Counted from the stretch's first letter, positions 45,985 through 55,860 are shown. The stretch: DNA of 64,000 bases from Falsigemmobacter intermedius (GCF_004054105.1 NZ_SBLC01000012.1:51565-115564), one strand, 5' to 3'. The notes: generated by a model from the sequence alone, not told the origin. A program made the numbers and translations.

Positions 45985-48900
45985 TCAGAGCTCGATGATA
46001 TTTGCCTCCGGGCAGACGGAAATGGCGATGTCGCAGAGGTGGCGATGGTGGGTCAGATAGATCACCTGGCCCAGGCGGGACATCTCGCCGAGCAGCGAAA
46101 AGGCCGCCGCCGAGCGCCCGTCGTCAAAGGTTTCCATAATGTCATCGGCAATGAAGGGCACCATAGTGCGGCTCTGCGCCAGCTCGTGGTAGCCTGCGAT
46201 GCGCAGGGCAAGATACAGCTGAAACCTCGCTCCCTTTGACAGATCCGCCGCAAGTTTCGCGCCGCCCCCCACAGCGAGGGCGACGAGAACCTCCCGCGCT
46301 CCGTCCGGCTGGGCCGCGAGACCGCTGTAAGCGCCGCGGCTGAGGCGGCTGAAGGCCTCAGAGGCGCGGGTCATCATGCTGCTGCGGTGGTGATCGCGGT
46401 AGCGACGCAGGCCTGCCTCAAAGGCGATCAGGCCGAATTTCTGCGTCAGATGGGTTGTGGCACGCTCGCGGATCTCGAGCAGCAGGGTCTCACGCTCAGC
46501 GGCGATGCGCGCAAGCTGATCGTCGCCGCCCACTGCCTCAACCCTCTGTTTTGCCTCAAGGCAGGCGGCGAGGCGGCTTTCGGTCTCGGACCGCAGCAGC
46601 GTCAGGGCGGCCCGCAGATCCAGAACGCGCTGGCGCACGACCTCAGGCGTTTCATCAGGGCCGGGCAAAGGACGGTCGCGCAATTCGCTCTCGAGCCCTT
46701 CGATTTCCTGGCGCAGTTGTGCAGCTTCGCGGCAGCGCCGCAGATGATCCGCAAGGCTGCCCGACTGCTCCGTCCAGCCCAGTGCGGTGCCGATCTCAGC
46801 GATTTCCCCGCAGCAGGCGCTCAGAGCGCGGTGATCGCGGGCGTCGTCCCGGTTCTCGGCGGCCAGACGGCTGTCCAGGGCCTCATCGTCGCGGGCGGCA
46901 TCCTGGGCGCGGCGCAGGCGCTGCAGAACATCGCTCCAGGGCTGATCCTGCGGCATCTGAAGGGCGTTCAGAAGCGCGTCTTTTGCCGCGACGAACCGCT
47001 CACAATTGGCCTCCATCTTGGCGATGCGGTCGTCGAGCGTGGCGGTGGTCTGCGCCACGACGCTCAGCTGATCAAGGAGATCAAGCACCGCGCCAGCGCC
47101 GGGATCCTCTTCGGAAAGACCGGCCAGAAGCGTGGCGTTGGTCTGGCTCTGCCAGCGGCTGCGCCAGGCCGCGAGGGCCTCTGCGGCCTCTGTCGCGGCT
47201 GCCCTGCGCTCCTGCAGATCGGCGGTCAGAGCGGCAAGGTGCTGGCGGGCCTCACGGCGGCGTTCTGCCGCCTCTATCCGCGCTACGGCGGTGGCGAGCA
47301 GCAGTTCAAAAGGCGGCCTGTCGGAGGTGTCCGGGATGCCAAGCGCGGCCGCAAGCAGGTTCCGCGCCGCCCCAAGCGCCTCTTCGCAGCCCTGCAGCGC
47401 CGTCTCTGCCGCACGCAAAGCGCTGAGTTCACTCAAAGCGGTGCTGCGCCGCTCGAGCCAGGAGGTCAGATCCGCAAGTGCGGTCACAGGCAGCCCCAGC
47501 CCCGCCGCAGCAGCCGTAATCTCTGCGGTTACCGCGCTTTGCAGCGAGATGGCTGCCGCAAGGCGGGCCTCTGCCTCTGAGAGGCGCAGTTTTGCGCTGT
47601 CCAGCCGTGCCTGATCGCCCGCGGCGCGCTGGGCCTCTGCCAGGCTGGTGGCCAGCAGCAGTGACAGGCGGTCGTCCTCGCGCAGCGCCTGTTCAAAACG
47701 ATCTGCGCTCTCCCTGGTCAGATCCGTCAGATGCGCCGCCCAGAGTGCCTCACGCCGCTGCCGGATTCTGGCGGCATCGGCGAGCGTGAGCCCGCCTGCG
47801 GTTGCGGCGCTCCGGGTGGCGCTGCGCTCTGCGCTCTCCCGCTCAAGCTGTGCGATCTCGTCGCGGAGCCTTTCGAGGTCGCGGCGGGCGTCGTGCTCAG
47901 CGGATTCTGCGCGCCCGAGCCTGGTCTGCCAGTCTGCAATTTCCCGCCCGCCCGGCGGGCTCAGCGCCGCAAGAGCCGCGCCCGTGCCCCTCCAGGGCGC
48001 GAGTGCCTGCAGCGCGGCCTCACTTCGGCTGAGGGCTTCCTCCCGGGCACGCCTGGCGCGGGCCAGTGCTTCTGAGGGATCGTGACTGCGCAGCCGCGCG
48101 AGCAGGGCGGTCAGGGCGGCTTCATCTTCTGCGGGGCCCGGATCGCCCAGGCGTGCGGTCTCGCGGGCCAGAAAATCTGCGGCTTTGCGTTCTTCAAGTG
48201 CCGAGGTTGCGGCGCTGCTTTGCAGACCGGAACGCGCCGTCAGCAGCGCACGCAGCGCCGCCATGCGCTGCGGGGGCAGGAGGATCTGCTGCGGATCGGT
48301 CCCGGACTGACCCAGTTGCGCCAGCAGTCCGTTCAGACGGGTGCGGGCCTCGGCGGCTTCGTCACGGCGGCGCGGCAGATCCTTGCGGGCGCCGTCATGC
48401 TCAGGACGCAGCGCCTCGGCCGCCTCAATGGCAGCGGCCCGCGCAAGGATCTCGGGATCGGGGGAGAGCGCGGCCCGCTGGTCTGCCAGGTATTCAAGGC
48501 GCAGGGCGCGGTCTTTGATACGATTGCTCAGCCTTTCGCGCTCGGCCTCCAGCGCGTCAAAGCGCTCTTGCAGCTCTTCTGTGGCTTCGGGCAGGCCCTG
48601 GAAAGGCGCGCAGGCCTCGCGCAGCCGCGAGAGCCGGGCCAGAAGCGGAAGCGTGCCTGCCAGTTCCTGCAGCCGGTCAAGCCGGTGCTGCTCTGCCTCC
48701 TCAGCGCTGCGGGCCTCAGACCAGGCCTGTTCTGCGGCCTGGGCCTCTTTGATCAGACGCTGAAGGGTGCCTGCGGAGACATCAAGCTCACGCCGTCTGC
48801 GCTCCAGCTCGGTGAGCTGTTTTTTCGCATCATAAAGCCAGCCGCTGCGCTTGCCGGTGCGGTGAAACCCGTCGAGGGTCTGGCGCAGGGTATCGAGTTG

Positions 48901-49386
48901 CGGGGCCAGGCCGGCCAGACCCGCGCTTGCCGAAAAGAGCATCTGCCCCAGATCACCGCGGCTCGACAGAATGCTCTCTCCGCCGCGCTCCAGGGTTTCA
49001 TCATCCAGCGAAAACATCGCCGAATAGCCCTCGCGCGTCAGCCCTCCGAGGGCAGAGGTCAGCCGGGTTTCGGGCAGGGGCGCGCCATGGGCATCGGTCA
49101 GGCTGCCGCTGTTGCGCTTGAGGCGGCGGATATCCAGACTGCCGCCGGGATGAGTGATCGCCGCGCCGATCTGCAGGGCAGGGCCTGCGTGCAGAAAGTC
49201 ATAGCGCGTGCGCGCGCCGATCCCGAACAAGAGGTCGAGCCAGGCGGAAAAGAGCGTGGATTTCCCAGCCTCATTCGGCCCGTAAAGAATGTGCAGATCC
49301 GCGCCGCCCGGATCAGGCCGGCGAAAACTCAGGCTGCGGTCGGTGAAGCGGCCATAGCGGGTCAGATCAAGACGGTCGAGCCGCAT
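45985..49386 (-). CDS. yhaN: AAA/SMC-like ATPase of the YhaN family
   Basis: 1133 residues from ATG at 49386, which overlaps the yhaO stop (TGATG); a GTG lies one codon earlier. N-terminal Walker A GPNEAGKST (about 36-44), a very long coiled coil in the middle (about 170-990) and a C-terminal half-ATPase with LSKGARFQLYLALRIA signature and FIADDIMETFDDGR Walker B. The layout is that of SbcC/Rad50. It pairs with the nuclease YhaO at 49386-50648; the pair is thought to act on DNA ends like SbcCD. Confidence 0.85.
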   Translation of the reverse strand: MRLDRLDLTRYGRFTDRSLSFRRPDPGGADLHILYGPNEAGKSTLFSAWLDLLFGIGARTRYDFLHAGPALQIGAAITHPGGSLDIRRLKRNSGSLTDAHGAPLPETRLTSALGGLTREGYSAMFSLDDETLERGGESILSSRGDLGQMLFSASAGLAGLAPQLDTLRQTLDGFHRTGKRSGWLYDAKKQLTELERRRRELDVSAGTLQRLIKEAQAAEQAWSEARSAEEAEQHRLDRLQELAGTLPLLARLSRLREACAPFQGLPEATEELQERFDALEAERERLSNRIKDRALRLEYLADQRAALSPDPEILARAAAIEAAEALRPEHDGARKDLPRRRDEAAEARTRLNGLLAQLGQSGTDPQQILLPPQRMAALRALLTARSGLQSSAATSALEERKAADFLARETARLGDPGPAEDEAALTALLARLRSHDPSEALARARRAREEALSRSEAALQALAPWRGTGAALAALSPPGGREIADWQTRLGRAESAEHDARRDLERLRDEIAQLERESAERSATRSAATAGGLTLADAARIRQRREALWAAHLTDLTRESADRFEQALREDDRLSLLLATSLAEAQRAAGDQARLDSAKLRLSEAEARLAAAISLQSAVTAEITAAAAGLGLPVTALADLTSWLERRSTALSELSALRAAETALQGCEEALGAARNLLAAALGIPDTSDRPPFELLLATAVARIEAAERRREARQHLAALTADLQERRAAATEAAEALAAWRSRWQSQTNATLLAGLSEEDPGAGAVLDLLDQLSVVAQTTATLDDRIAKMEANCERFVAAKDALLNALQMPQDQPWSDVLQRLRRAQDAARDDEALDSRLAAENRDDARDHRALSACCGEIAEIGTALGWTEQSGSLADHLRRCREAAQLRQEIEGLESELRDRPLPGPDETPEVVRQRVLDLRAALTLLRSETESRLAACLEAKQRVEAVGGDDQLARIAAERETLLLEIRERATTHLTQKFGLIAFEAGLRRYRDHHRSSMMTRASEAFSRLSRGAYSGLAAQPDGAREVLVALAVGGGAKLAADLSKGARFQLYLALRIAGYHELAQSRTMVPFIADDIMETFDDGRSAAAFSLLGEMSRLGQVIYLTHHRHLCDIAISVCPEANIIEL

Positions 49387-50648
49387 CACTTCGCTTCCTC
49401 TTCCGTCAGACCCGCCAGCACCATCGGCGTCCCCTCAACCAGCATCCCGCGGCAGGTTTCGGAGAACTCTTCCTCATCCGCACCAAAGATGTCGCGCAAT
49501 TCGGGCGGCAGGTCCTTCAGGAGATCACGGGCTGCGCCTTTCAGGGCGGCCATCAGTGCTGCGTCCTGTGGCAGTTCCGTCAGAAGGGTTGTGACCAGCT
49601 CTGCCGGCAGATGCGCGCCCGCCGCACCGGCCCCGGCGCGGGGGTCGGAGGTGTGAAGCTCAATTTTGTCGATCCAGACCCCGCTGACCGAGGCCATGGC
49701 GCGGGCCTCCTCGCCCAGGCGGTCAAGGTCGCGCCGCAGGCGCCAGGAAAGTGGCGTCCCCCCGTGCAGAACCGGGCGCAGCACGAGGTGGTCTTCGTCG
49801 CGCGGAGCCTGCGCGGCCGCGCGGATCGCAGCTTCCAGGGCCGCGAGAAGCGCGCTCCAATCGTCGATCCCGCTGCAGTCCAGCACCAGCCGCTCAAAGC
49901 GCAGCAGAGCCACCGAGCGCTGCTCCACCGTCATGCTGAGGTCATCGGCCACCTCCACCAGAGTGACCGAGGCCGGTCCGGCTTCGCCGATATCGCGTCC
50001 CTGGGGGATCCCCGGCATGACGATGGTGGCGCGGCCGCGATATTCGCTGCGGCGGTGGATATGGCCAAGCGCCCAGTAGTCATAGCCATGCGCCTCCAGA
50101 TCCGCGAGGCTGCTGGGGGCATAGTTGTCATGGCCTGGGCTGCCGTTCAGGCTGGTGTGCATCATGCCGATGTTAAAGGCACCCGGCTTCGGCGCCGGAT
50201 AGCGCGGCAGCAGGCTTTCCGGGGCATGGGCCTCGCGGAAGCTGAGGCCGTGGATGGCGACGGGCTGGTCATTGCAGATCAGCTCTGCCGTCCCGGCCCG
50301 CGCCCCGAACAGATGGGTATTGGCAGGCAGATCCAGCTCTCCGGTCTGACGGGCAAGGGCGTCGTGATTGCCCCTGATGAGGAAGAATCTGATTCCTGCC
50401 GCATCGAGCCGCATCAGCTCCTGCTTGAGAAAGCGCGGCGTGCGTGTCGAGCTGTAGGTGCCGTCCCAGAGATCACCGGCGATCAGCAGAAAAGAGACGG
50501 CTTCCGCGATGCAGAGATCAATGAGCCGCGAGAGCGCCCGACGCGAGGCCACGCCCAGTTCCCGCGCCAGATCCGGGTCGCGCAGCGCAATGGCTTTCAA
50601 CGGGGCATCGAGATGCAGATCTGCGGTGTGAATGAAACGAAAAGCCAA
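49386..50648 (-). CDS. yhaO: Metallophosphoesterase / DNA-repair exonuclease of the YhaO (SbcD-like) family
   Basis: 420 residues. Metal-binding motifs of the Mre11/SbcD family in order: HTADLHLDAP (about 7-16), AGDLWDG (about 58-64), RGNHDAL (about 95-101) and GHIHRR (about 198). The C-terminal part (about 250-420) is helical and beta-rich and would contact YhaN. It is a Mn-dependent nuclease on DNA ends. Upstream gene of the yhaO-yhaN operon. Confidence 0.87.
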   Translation of the reverse strand: MAFRFIHTADLHLDAPLKAIALRDPDLARELGVASRRALSRLIDLCIAEAVSFLLIAGDLWDGTYSSTRTPRFLKQELMRLDAAGIRFFLIRGNHDALARQTGELDLPANTHLFGARAGTAELICNDQPVAIHGLSFREAHAPESLLPRYPAPKPGAFNIGMMHTSLNGSPGHDNYAPSSLADLEAHGYDYWALGHIHRRSEYRGRATIVMPGIPQGRDIGEAGPASVTLVEVADDLSMTVEQRSVALLRFERLVLDCSGIDDWSALLAALEAAIRAAAQAPRDEDHLVLRPVLHGGTPLSWRLRRDLDRLGEEARAMASVSGVWIDKIELHTSDPRAGAGAAGAHLPAELVTTLLTELPQDAALMAALKGAARDLLKDLPPELRDIFGADEEEFSETCRGMLVEGTPMVLAGLTEEEAK

Positions 50649-50832
50649 TGAACCACCAGAGCCTTACCAGAAACCGACTATGGGTCCCGCGCGCGCCGCG
50701 GACAAGTCACCATCGGGTTGAGAGCGGAAATCACGCCGCAGGGTAAAGCGTTGCAGGTCGGCGGCCGGTAGGCCCTGTGGCACCCGGCGCTGCGGGAGGA
50801 GACAGACCCGGTGCCGAAGGGCCGCCATAAAA

Positions 50833-50856
50833 AAGACCCGCCAAAGGCGGGCCTTT
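50833..50856 (-). terminator. Terminator of sodB
   Basis: CCCGCC / GGCGGG stem. On the minus strand it is preceded by AAAAGG and followed by TCTTTTTTATGG. Confidence 0.75.
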
Positions 50857-50874
50857 TCCAAAATCTGACCGGGA

Positions 50875-51474
50875 TCAGAGTTTTGCGGCAACGGCATCCC
50901 AGTTGACCAGTTTGTCGAGGAAGTTCGACAGATAGGCCGGACGCTTGTTGCGGAAGTCGATGTAGTAGGAATGCTCCCAGACGTCGCAGCCGAGCAGCGC
51001 GGTCTGGCCGAAGCACAGCGGGTTCACGCCGTTTTCCGATTTGGTGATCTTCAGCGAACCGTCTTTGTCTTTCACCAGCCAGACCCAGCCCGAACCGAAC
51101 TGGCCTGCACCTGCAGCGGCGAAGTCTTCTTTGAACTTCTCAACCGAGCCGAAAGCCGCGACCAGAGCTTCTTCAAGCTTCGCCGGGATCTCTTTGCCGG
51201 TCGGGCCCATGACTTCCCAGAACAGGTTGTGGTTCCAGTGCTGCGAGGCATTGTTGAAGATGCCGTTTTGCGCAACTGCGCCCGGCTGGTAGGTGCCGAC
51301 GACGATCTCTTCGAGGGATTTGTTTTCCCACTCGGTGCCGGCGATCAGCTTGTTGCCGTTGTCGACATAGGCTTTGTGGTGGATGTCGTGGTGGAACTCG
51401 AGGGTCTCTTTCGACATGCCAAGCGCTTCAAGCGCGTCGTGGGCATAGGGCAGCTCGGGCAGGGTGAAGGCCAT
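50875..51474 (-). CDS. sodB: Iron-type superoxide dismutase
   Basis: 199 residues, GAGAGGAACC before the ATG. Metal ligands are recognisable: His in LEFHHDIHHKAY, His in SQHWNHNLFW, and Asp/His in DVWEHSYYIDF (about 160-166). The Gln of ASQHWNH at the outer sphere and the overall pattern fit the Fe subgroup, though some members use Mn. Cytoplasmic. Single gene with its own terminator. Confidence 0.92.
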   Translation of the reverse strand: MAFTLPELPYAHDALEALGMSKETLEFHHDIHHKAYVDNGNKLIAGTEWENKSLEEIVVGTYQPGAVAQNGIFNNASQHWNHNLFWEVMGPTGKEIPAKLEEALVAAFGSVEKFKEDFAAAGAGQFGSGWVWLVKDKDGSLKITKSENGVNPLCFGQTALLGCDVWEHSYYIDFRNKRPAYLSNFLDKLVNWDAVAAKL

Positions 51475-51757
51475 GACGGTTCCTCTCCGGTTTGAATGAC
51501 TGCGACGAATAAGGGCTTTTCGCGCCAGGACGTCAAGGGCGTGATGCGGTCAGCGCCCTTCGCAGGTCATGGATTTTCCAGCATTTTAGCGGACTGACGG
51601 GGCTATGTGCACGGGGGGCTGAAGAGAAAACCTGAAGCCCCGGCCCCGGTTCCCCGAGAGGCCGGGGGCGGGGCGTCCGGCGGCGAAGTCCCGCCGGTGA
51701 TCGTGCTGCAAATGCGCTATCAGACGTGCTGGCAGTTGTATCGACCGGATCGCGCCC

Positions 51758-51916
51758 TCAGCGCCCGGAGCGGCGGCCCGCAAGGCGGACCACAAGGGCA
51801 AGGACCACCAGGACGACAGCCGCTGTGGCCTGCAAAGAGGGGGGCAGATATCCAAGGCCAAAGACCGTCAGGCCCGCCGCCACAAGCACCAGCGCAATGA
51901 GAAGAAGGGGATGCAC
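51758..51916 (-). CDS. Small two-helix membrane protein, unknown
   Basis: 52 residues from GTG at 51916, about 12 bp after the stop of the penicillin-acylase gene and preceded by GGGGGGA. The sequence is HPLLLIALVLVAAGLTVFG, a short GYLPP turn, a second strongly hydrophobic stretch (TAAVVLVVLALVV) and a basic end (RLAGRRSGR), a textbook helical hairpin with positive-inside tail. No family recognised. Probably co-transcribed with the acylase gene. Confidence 0.6.
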   Translation of the reverse strand: MHPLLLIALVLVAAGLTVFGLGYLPPSLQATAAVVLVVLALVVRLAGRRSGR

Positions 51917-51928
51917 CGCAGTCCCCCC

Positions 51929-54388
51929 TTAACGCGGGCTCAGGCGGGTGATGCCCACCGCCGCCGCCCGGGCCAGATCCGCATCAAGCGACATCGGAAT
52001 ATATTCCCCCCGCCGCCACAATTCGCCGAGGTTGTCGTAAAAGCGGCTGAGCGGATGGCCTGACTGCCCGGTCGAGGTGATAAAGACCGAGCTGTCGGGA
52101 TCGGCGAAGTCATAGACCCCGCGGTAGCCCGCGCCATGGACATTGCGGAAGGGGTTCACGCCGTTTCCGGCGCTGCGGCCGCGCATCAGCGTAAAATCGT
52201 CGCCTGAGGTGGACTGACGGATATTGGTGAGGAACTTCAAGACCGGAACCTGACCCAGCGTTGGGTGATCATGGGTCGCCATATGGGCATCCCCCCAGCG
52301 CCAGCTTTCGACCGTGGCGCCGTAGCGCTCGGTCAGGCGCAAAATCGCCTCATCCAGCGCGATGCGGGAAATCTCAGCGCAGCTTTCCACAGGAGAGGAC
52401 TGGATGATGTCACACCAGACCCCCGCCCCTTGGGTGTTGCGGAAGACCCGTTCGATGAAGACCGGCTCGATATGGGTGAACTCTGCGGCCATGGGGCCCA
52501 GTTCGTCCTGGATCAGCTTTTCCTGCAGAACCCGCAGCCACATCGAGGCGATGAGCGGCTCGGGCAGATGCTCGCTCATCTCGCCGTTCCATTCGGCCAG
52601 CAGCGCCAGCGCCTGCTGGCGTCTGCGCTCAGGCGTGCCCTCGGGGGCGGGTTCGCCGGTGAACCACAGCTCCGCGCCGATCAGCGGCAGCAGGTTGCGC
52701 GCCACAGGGCTGACGGTATCAAGCTGCGCTTCGATGAAGCTTTCGCGGGTATGGACATCGCGGACCTGCATCAGGCGCTGCCAGCGGCGGATGCGTTCGG
52801 TATCGCCCCAGTCGTAGCTCACATGCTGCGGGAAGGGGCGGTCGATCATCTTGTTGTTGGTATTGCCGATGATCCCGGTCTCGGGTTCTTCAAAGCGGGG
52901 GTTGGTCTTCCAGGGCAGGACACCCTGCCAGCGGTTCTCCGCGATCCATCCCGGAGAGGGCAGACGGCCTTTGGTCTGATGCGCGGGATCGCGGGCGGGG
53001 AATTTGCCGATGGTGATCATGGCCACCCCCTCGCGGTCGGAAAGGGTGACGTTTTGCGACGGCGCGGTGAAATCGCGCGTCGCCGCAATCCCCTCTGCGA
53101 TGGTCCCGGCCTGCATCAGTTTCATCGCCGCGGTCATAGAGCGGTCTTCGCGGTCAAAGAGCGTCCAGGCGAGCGAGGCCACATGTCCCGGCGGGGTGAT
53201 CGAGGCCAGATCGTAATGGGTTCCCGGAAGCACCGGGCCGTTTTCGGTGCGCCGCAGCGCAAGGGTCAGCGGGGCGCTGTCTTTGATGGTAACGATGGAG
53301 CGGCGCGTCTCAAAGGGCTTCCAGCCATCCGGCGTGAGATATTCCTCGGGGTTCTCGGGGTTCAGCTTCTCGATATAGAGATCCTGATCATCGAGATAGG
53401 AGGAGGTCAGCGCCCAGCCGAAATCCTCGCTGCGCCCGGCCAGCACGAGGGGCATGCCGGGGATGGTCGCCCCGATCACACCGCCGCCTGAAAGCTCAAG
53501 CCGGGCCAGATACCAGACGGTCGGGGCCGTAAAGCCCAGATGCGGATCATTGGCCAGCAGCGATCCGCCCGCCGCCGCGCGCCGGGGCGCTGCCGCCCAT
53601 GCGTTCGAGGCCCCGGCAAAGGCGCGGCGCGGGAAGGGGGAGAGAGCATCTTCGCTGATGCGAAGGGCGGCATAATCCGGCCCCATCCCGGGAAAAAGCG
53701 CGGCATAGGGCGGCAGAGCGGCAATGGCCTCTTTCTCATCATCAGGCAGGATGTCGCGCAGCCGCTCCGGCGAGAGCAGCATCGACATCCGGGCGCGCAG
53801 CACCTCATTTTCGAGATGCGAGGAGAGCTGAACCCCCATGAGCTTCAGGATCGCCACACTGTCTGCCGGCTGCCAGACCGGGATCACCGGATCAAAAAGG
53901 AAAAACTCAGGCGCGCCGCGCCCCAGAGCGCCTTCATTGACCTGCGCGAGCCAGGCGTTCACCCCGCGCGAATAGGCCTCAAGCGCTGCCAGCACCTCAG
54001 GATCCTGTGCCGCGACCGAGCGCGTGGCCGCATCATAAAGATCAAGCCTGCGCATCAGCTCATCAATCCGCGCCGTGCGTGCGCCGAAGATCTCGGACAG
54101 CCGCCCCTGCACGGTCCGGCGCAGCAGCGTCATCTGCCATAGCCGGTCCTGCGCATGGGCAAAGCCGAGGCCGAAATAGACATCCTCATCTGTCGCCCCG
54201 AAAATATGCGGCACATTGGCATTGTTGCGCACGATTTCCAGATCAGCGGAAATCCCCTCAACCTGCATCTCAGCGCTGTAGTCCGGCAGAGAGCGGCTCA
54301 GCACCGTCCAGAGGAAGACCATGGTTAGGGCAGTCAGCACACAAAGCGTCAGAAAGATGCGAAGGAGCCAGCGGAAGGCAGCAGACAT
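51929..54388 (-). CDS. Penicillin-acylase (S45) family hydrolase
   Basis: 819 residues. One N-terminal membrane segment (about 8-30), probably a signal anchor, then a propeptide/alpha chain and the Ntn-hydrolase beta chain starting at the catalytic Ser261 (GASNAWA), exposed by self-cleavage. The family includes penicillin G acylase, cephalosporin acylase and AHL acylases such as PvdQ and QuiP, so a role in degrading acyl-homoserine lactones or other amides in the periplasm is possible. Length is normal for a full precursor. The small membrane protein lies just downstream. Confidence 0.88.
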   Translation of the reverse strand: MSAAFRWLLRIFLTLCVLTALTMVFLWTVLSRSLPDYSAEMQVEGISADLEIVRNNANVPHIFGATDEDVYFGLGFAHAQDRLWQMTLLRRTVQGRLSEIFGARTARIDELMRRLDLYDAATRSVAAQDPEVLAALEAYSRGVNAWLAQVNEGALGRGAPEFFLFDPVIPVWQPADSVAILKLMGVQLSSHLENEVLRARMSMLLSPERLRDILPDDEKEAIAALPPYAALFPGMGPDYAALRISEDALSPFPRRAFAGASNAWAAAPRRAAAGGSLLANDPHLGFTAPTVWYLARLELSGGGVIGATIPGMPLVLAGRSEDFGWALTSSYLDDQDLYIEKLNPENPEEYLTPDGWKPFETRRSIVTIKDSAPLTLALRRTENGPVLPGTHYDLASITPPGHVASLAWTLFDREDRSMTAAMKLMQAGTIAEGIAATRDFTAPSQNVTLSDREGVAMITIGKFPARDPAHQTKGRLPSPGWIAENRWQGVLPWKTNPRFEEPETGIIGNTNNKMIDRPFPQHVSYDWGDTERIRRWQRLMQVRDVHTRESFIEAQLDTVSPVARNLLPLIGAELWFTGEPAPEGTPERRRQQALALLAEWNGEMSEHLPEPLIASMWLRVLQEKLIQDELGPMAAEFTHIEPVFIERVFRNTQGAGVWCDIIQSSPVESCAEISRIALDEAILRLTERYGATVESWRWGDAHMATHDHPTLGQVPVLKFLTNIRQSTSGDDFTLMRGRSAGNGVNPFRNVHGAGYRGVYDFADPDSSVFITSTGQSGHPLSRFYDNLGELWRRGEYIPMSLDADLARAAAVGITRLSPR

Positions 54389-54454
54389 GGCTTTGCTCAG
54401 GCGTCAGGTCAGGTTAGCACTGACCCTAGACGAAAGCCGGAACAGGGGGAAGCT

Positions 54455-55321
54455 GTGGCACGTGTGGCATTCTTGGGTCTTGGGGTCATGGGCTACCCTA
54501 TGGCGGGGCATCTGCAGGCCAAAGGGCATGAGGTGACGGTCTGGAACCGGACCGCAGCAAAGGCGCAGGCCTGGGTCGCGGAACATGGCGGCCGCGCGGC
54601 GGCTTCGGCCCGTGAAGCGGCAGAGGGCGCGGAATTTGTCATGGCCTGTGTGGGCAATGATGACGATCTGCGCTCTGTCTGCCTGGGAGAGGCGGGGGCT
54701 TTTGCCGGGATGACGGCGGGGGCGGTTTTTGTCGATCACACCACCGTTTCGGCTCAGGTCACGCGCGAGTTGAATGACGCCGCCCGCGCGCTGGGCCTTG
54801 GCTTTGTGGATGCGCCGGTCTCGGGCGGGCAGGCCGGGGCGCAGAACGGCGTGCTGTCGGTCATGTGCGGCGGCGAGGAGGCCGATTATGCCCGCGCTGA
54901 GCCGGTGATCGCGGCCTATGCGAGGATCTGCAAACGCCTTGGCGACAGCGGCGCGGGGCAGCTGGCCAAGATGGTCAATCAGATCGCCATCGCAGGCCTG
55001 GTGCAGGGTCTCTCCGAGGCGCTGCATTTCGCGCAGAAAGCCGGGCTTGACGGCGAAGCCGTGGTCGAGGTGATCGCAGGCGGCGCGGCAGGCTCCTGGC
55101 AGATGGTGAACCGTCACAAGACCATGCTGGCGGATCAGTTCGATTTCGGCTTCGCGGTGGACTGGATGCGGAAGGATCTGGGTATCTGTCTCGCAACCGC
55201 CGATCAGATCGGCGCAAGCCTGCCCGGAACCGCGCTGATCGATCAGTATTACAAAGATGTGCAGCAGATGGGCGGCGGGCGCTGGGATACCTCCTCGCTG
55301 ATTAAGCGGCTGCCGAAGTAA
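54455..55321 (+). CDS. NAD(P)-dependent beta-hydroxyacid dehydrogenase
   Basis: 288 residues from a GTG with GGGGAAG before it. N-terminal Rossmann domain GLGVMGYPMAGHL (about 8-20), the substrate-binding DAPVSGGQAGA (about 118-128) and the catalytic Lys in GQLAKMVNQ (about 170). This is the 3-hydroxyisobutyrate dehydrogenase / tartronate semialdehyde reductase family (GarR, GlxR); the exact substrate is unknown. Divergent from the acylase. Confidence 0.88.
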   Translation: MARVAFLGLGVMGYPMAGHLQAKGHEVTVWNRTAAKAQAWVAEHGGRAAASAREAAEGAEFVMACVGNDDDLRSVCLGEAGAFAGMTAGAVFVDHTTVSAQVTRELNDAARALGLGFVDAPVSGGQAGAQNGVLSVMCGGEEADYARAEPVIAAYARICKRLGDSGAGQLAKMVNQIAIAGLVQGLSEALHFAQKAGLDGEAVVEVIAGGAAGSWQMVNRHKTMLADQFDFGFAVDWMRKDLGICLATADQIGASLPGTALIDQYYKDVQQMGGGRWDTSSLIKRLPK

Positions 55322-55351
55322 GCACCTCTGCGATCTGTCGCGGTGTTAAAA

Positions 55352-55374
55352 AAAGGGGGCCACCGGCCCCCTTT
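55352..55374. terminator. Terminator between the dehydrogenase gene and dsbB
   Basis: AAAGGGGGCC / GGCCCCCTTT hairpin, with A and T runs on both sides for the convergent genes. Confidence 0.8.
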
Positions 55375-55395
55375 GTCTTTCGCGGTCCGTTCTGC

Positions 55396-55860
55396 TCAGC
55401 GGCTGCGCTTTGCGGCCAGAAGCCAGAGGGCTGTGAGGCCAAGGCTTGCAATCATATTCCAGGCAGCCATCGACAGGCCAAGGAAGGACCAGGCCACTTG
55501 GTCACAGCGCACCGGATCGGGGGCCGCTGCCGAGGGGTTCAGCAGATCCGACATCGACAGGTTTGCAATCCCCGCGCCCTGACAGCTTTGCAGCCCTTCC
55601 CACCAGCCCAGCTCAACCCCGGTGTGAAAGCCGCCGATCGCGGCGGTGCTCAGGGCGGCAAGGGCCCCCAGCAGCGGCAGCAGCGGCTCGCGGATGCGCA
55701 GGGCCAGCAGGCCGATCAGCACCGCCGCCAGATGTGGCCAGCGCTGCCAGATGCAAAGCGGGCAGGGAAAGAGGCCGCCTAGATATTGAAAGGCCAGAGC
55801 GCCCAGCAAAAGCGCAGCCGATCCTGCGGTGGCAATGAGAATAAGCGGCGTCCGGGTCAC
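55396..55860 (-). CDS. dsbB: Disulfide-bond formation protein DsbB
   Basis: 154 residues from GTG at 55860, 7 bp after AAAGGA; the frame stays open further upstream but without a start. Four membrane helices. First Cys pair CPLC (Cys33, Cys36) faces the periplasm after helix 1, and the second pair is Cys93 (SCQGAG) and Cys119 (VRCDQ). DsbB reoxidises DsbA with ubiquinone. Family length is about 150-175 residues. Single gene, divergent from tRNA-Leu(CAA). Confidence 0.88.
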   Translation of the reverse strand: MTRTPLILIATAGSAALLLGALAFQYLGGLFPCPLCIWQRWPHLAAVLIGLLALRIREPLLPLLGALAALSTAAIGGFHTGVELGWWEGLQSCQGAGIANLSMSDLLNPSAAAPDPVRCDQVAWSFLGLSMAAWNMIASLGLTALWLLAAKRSR

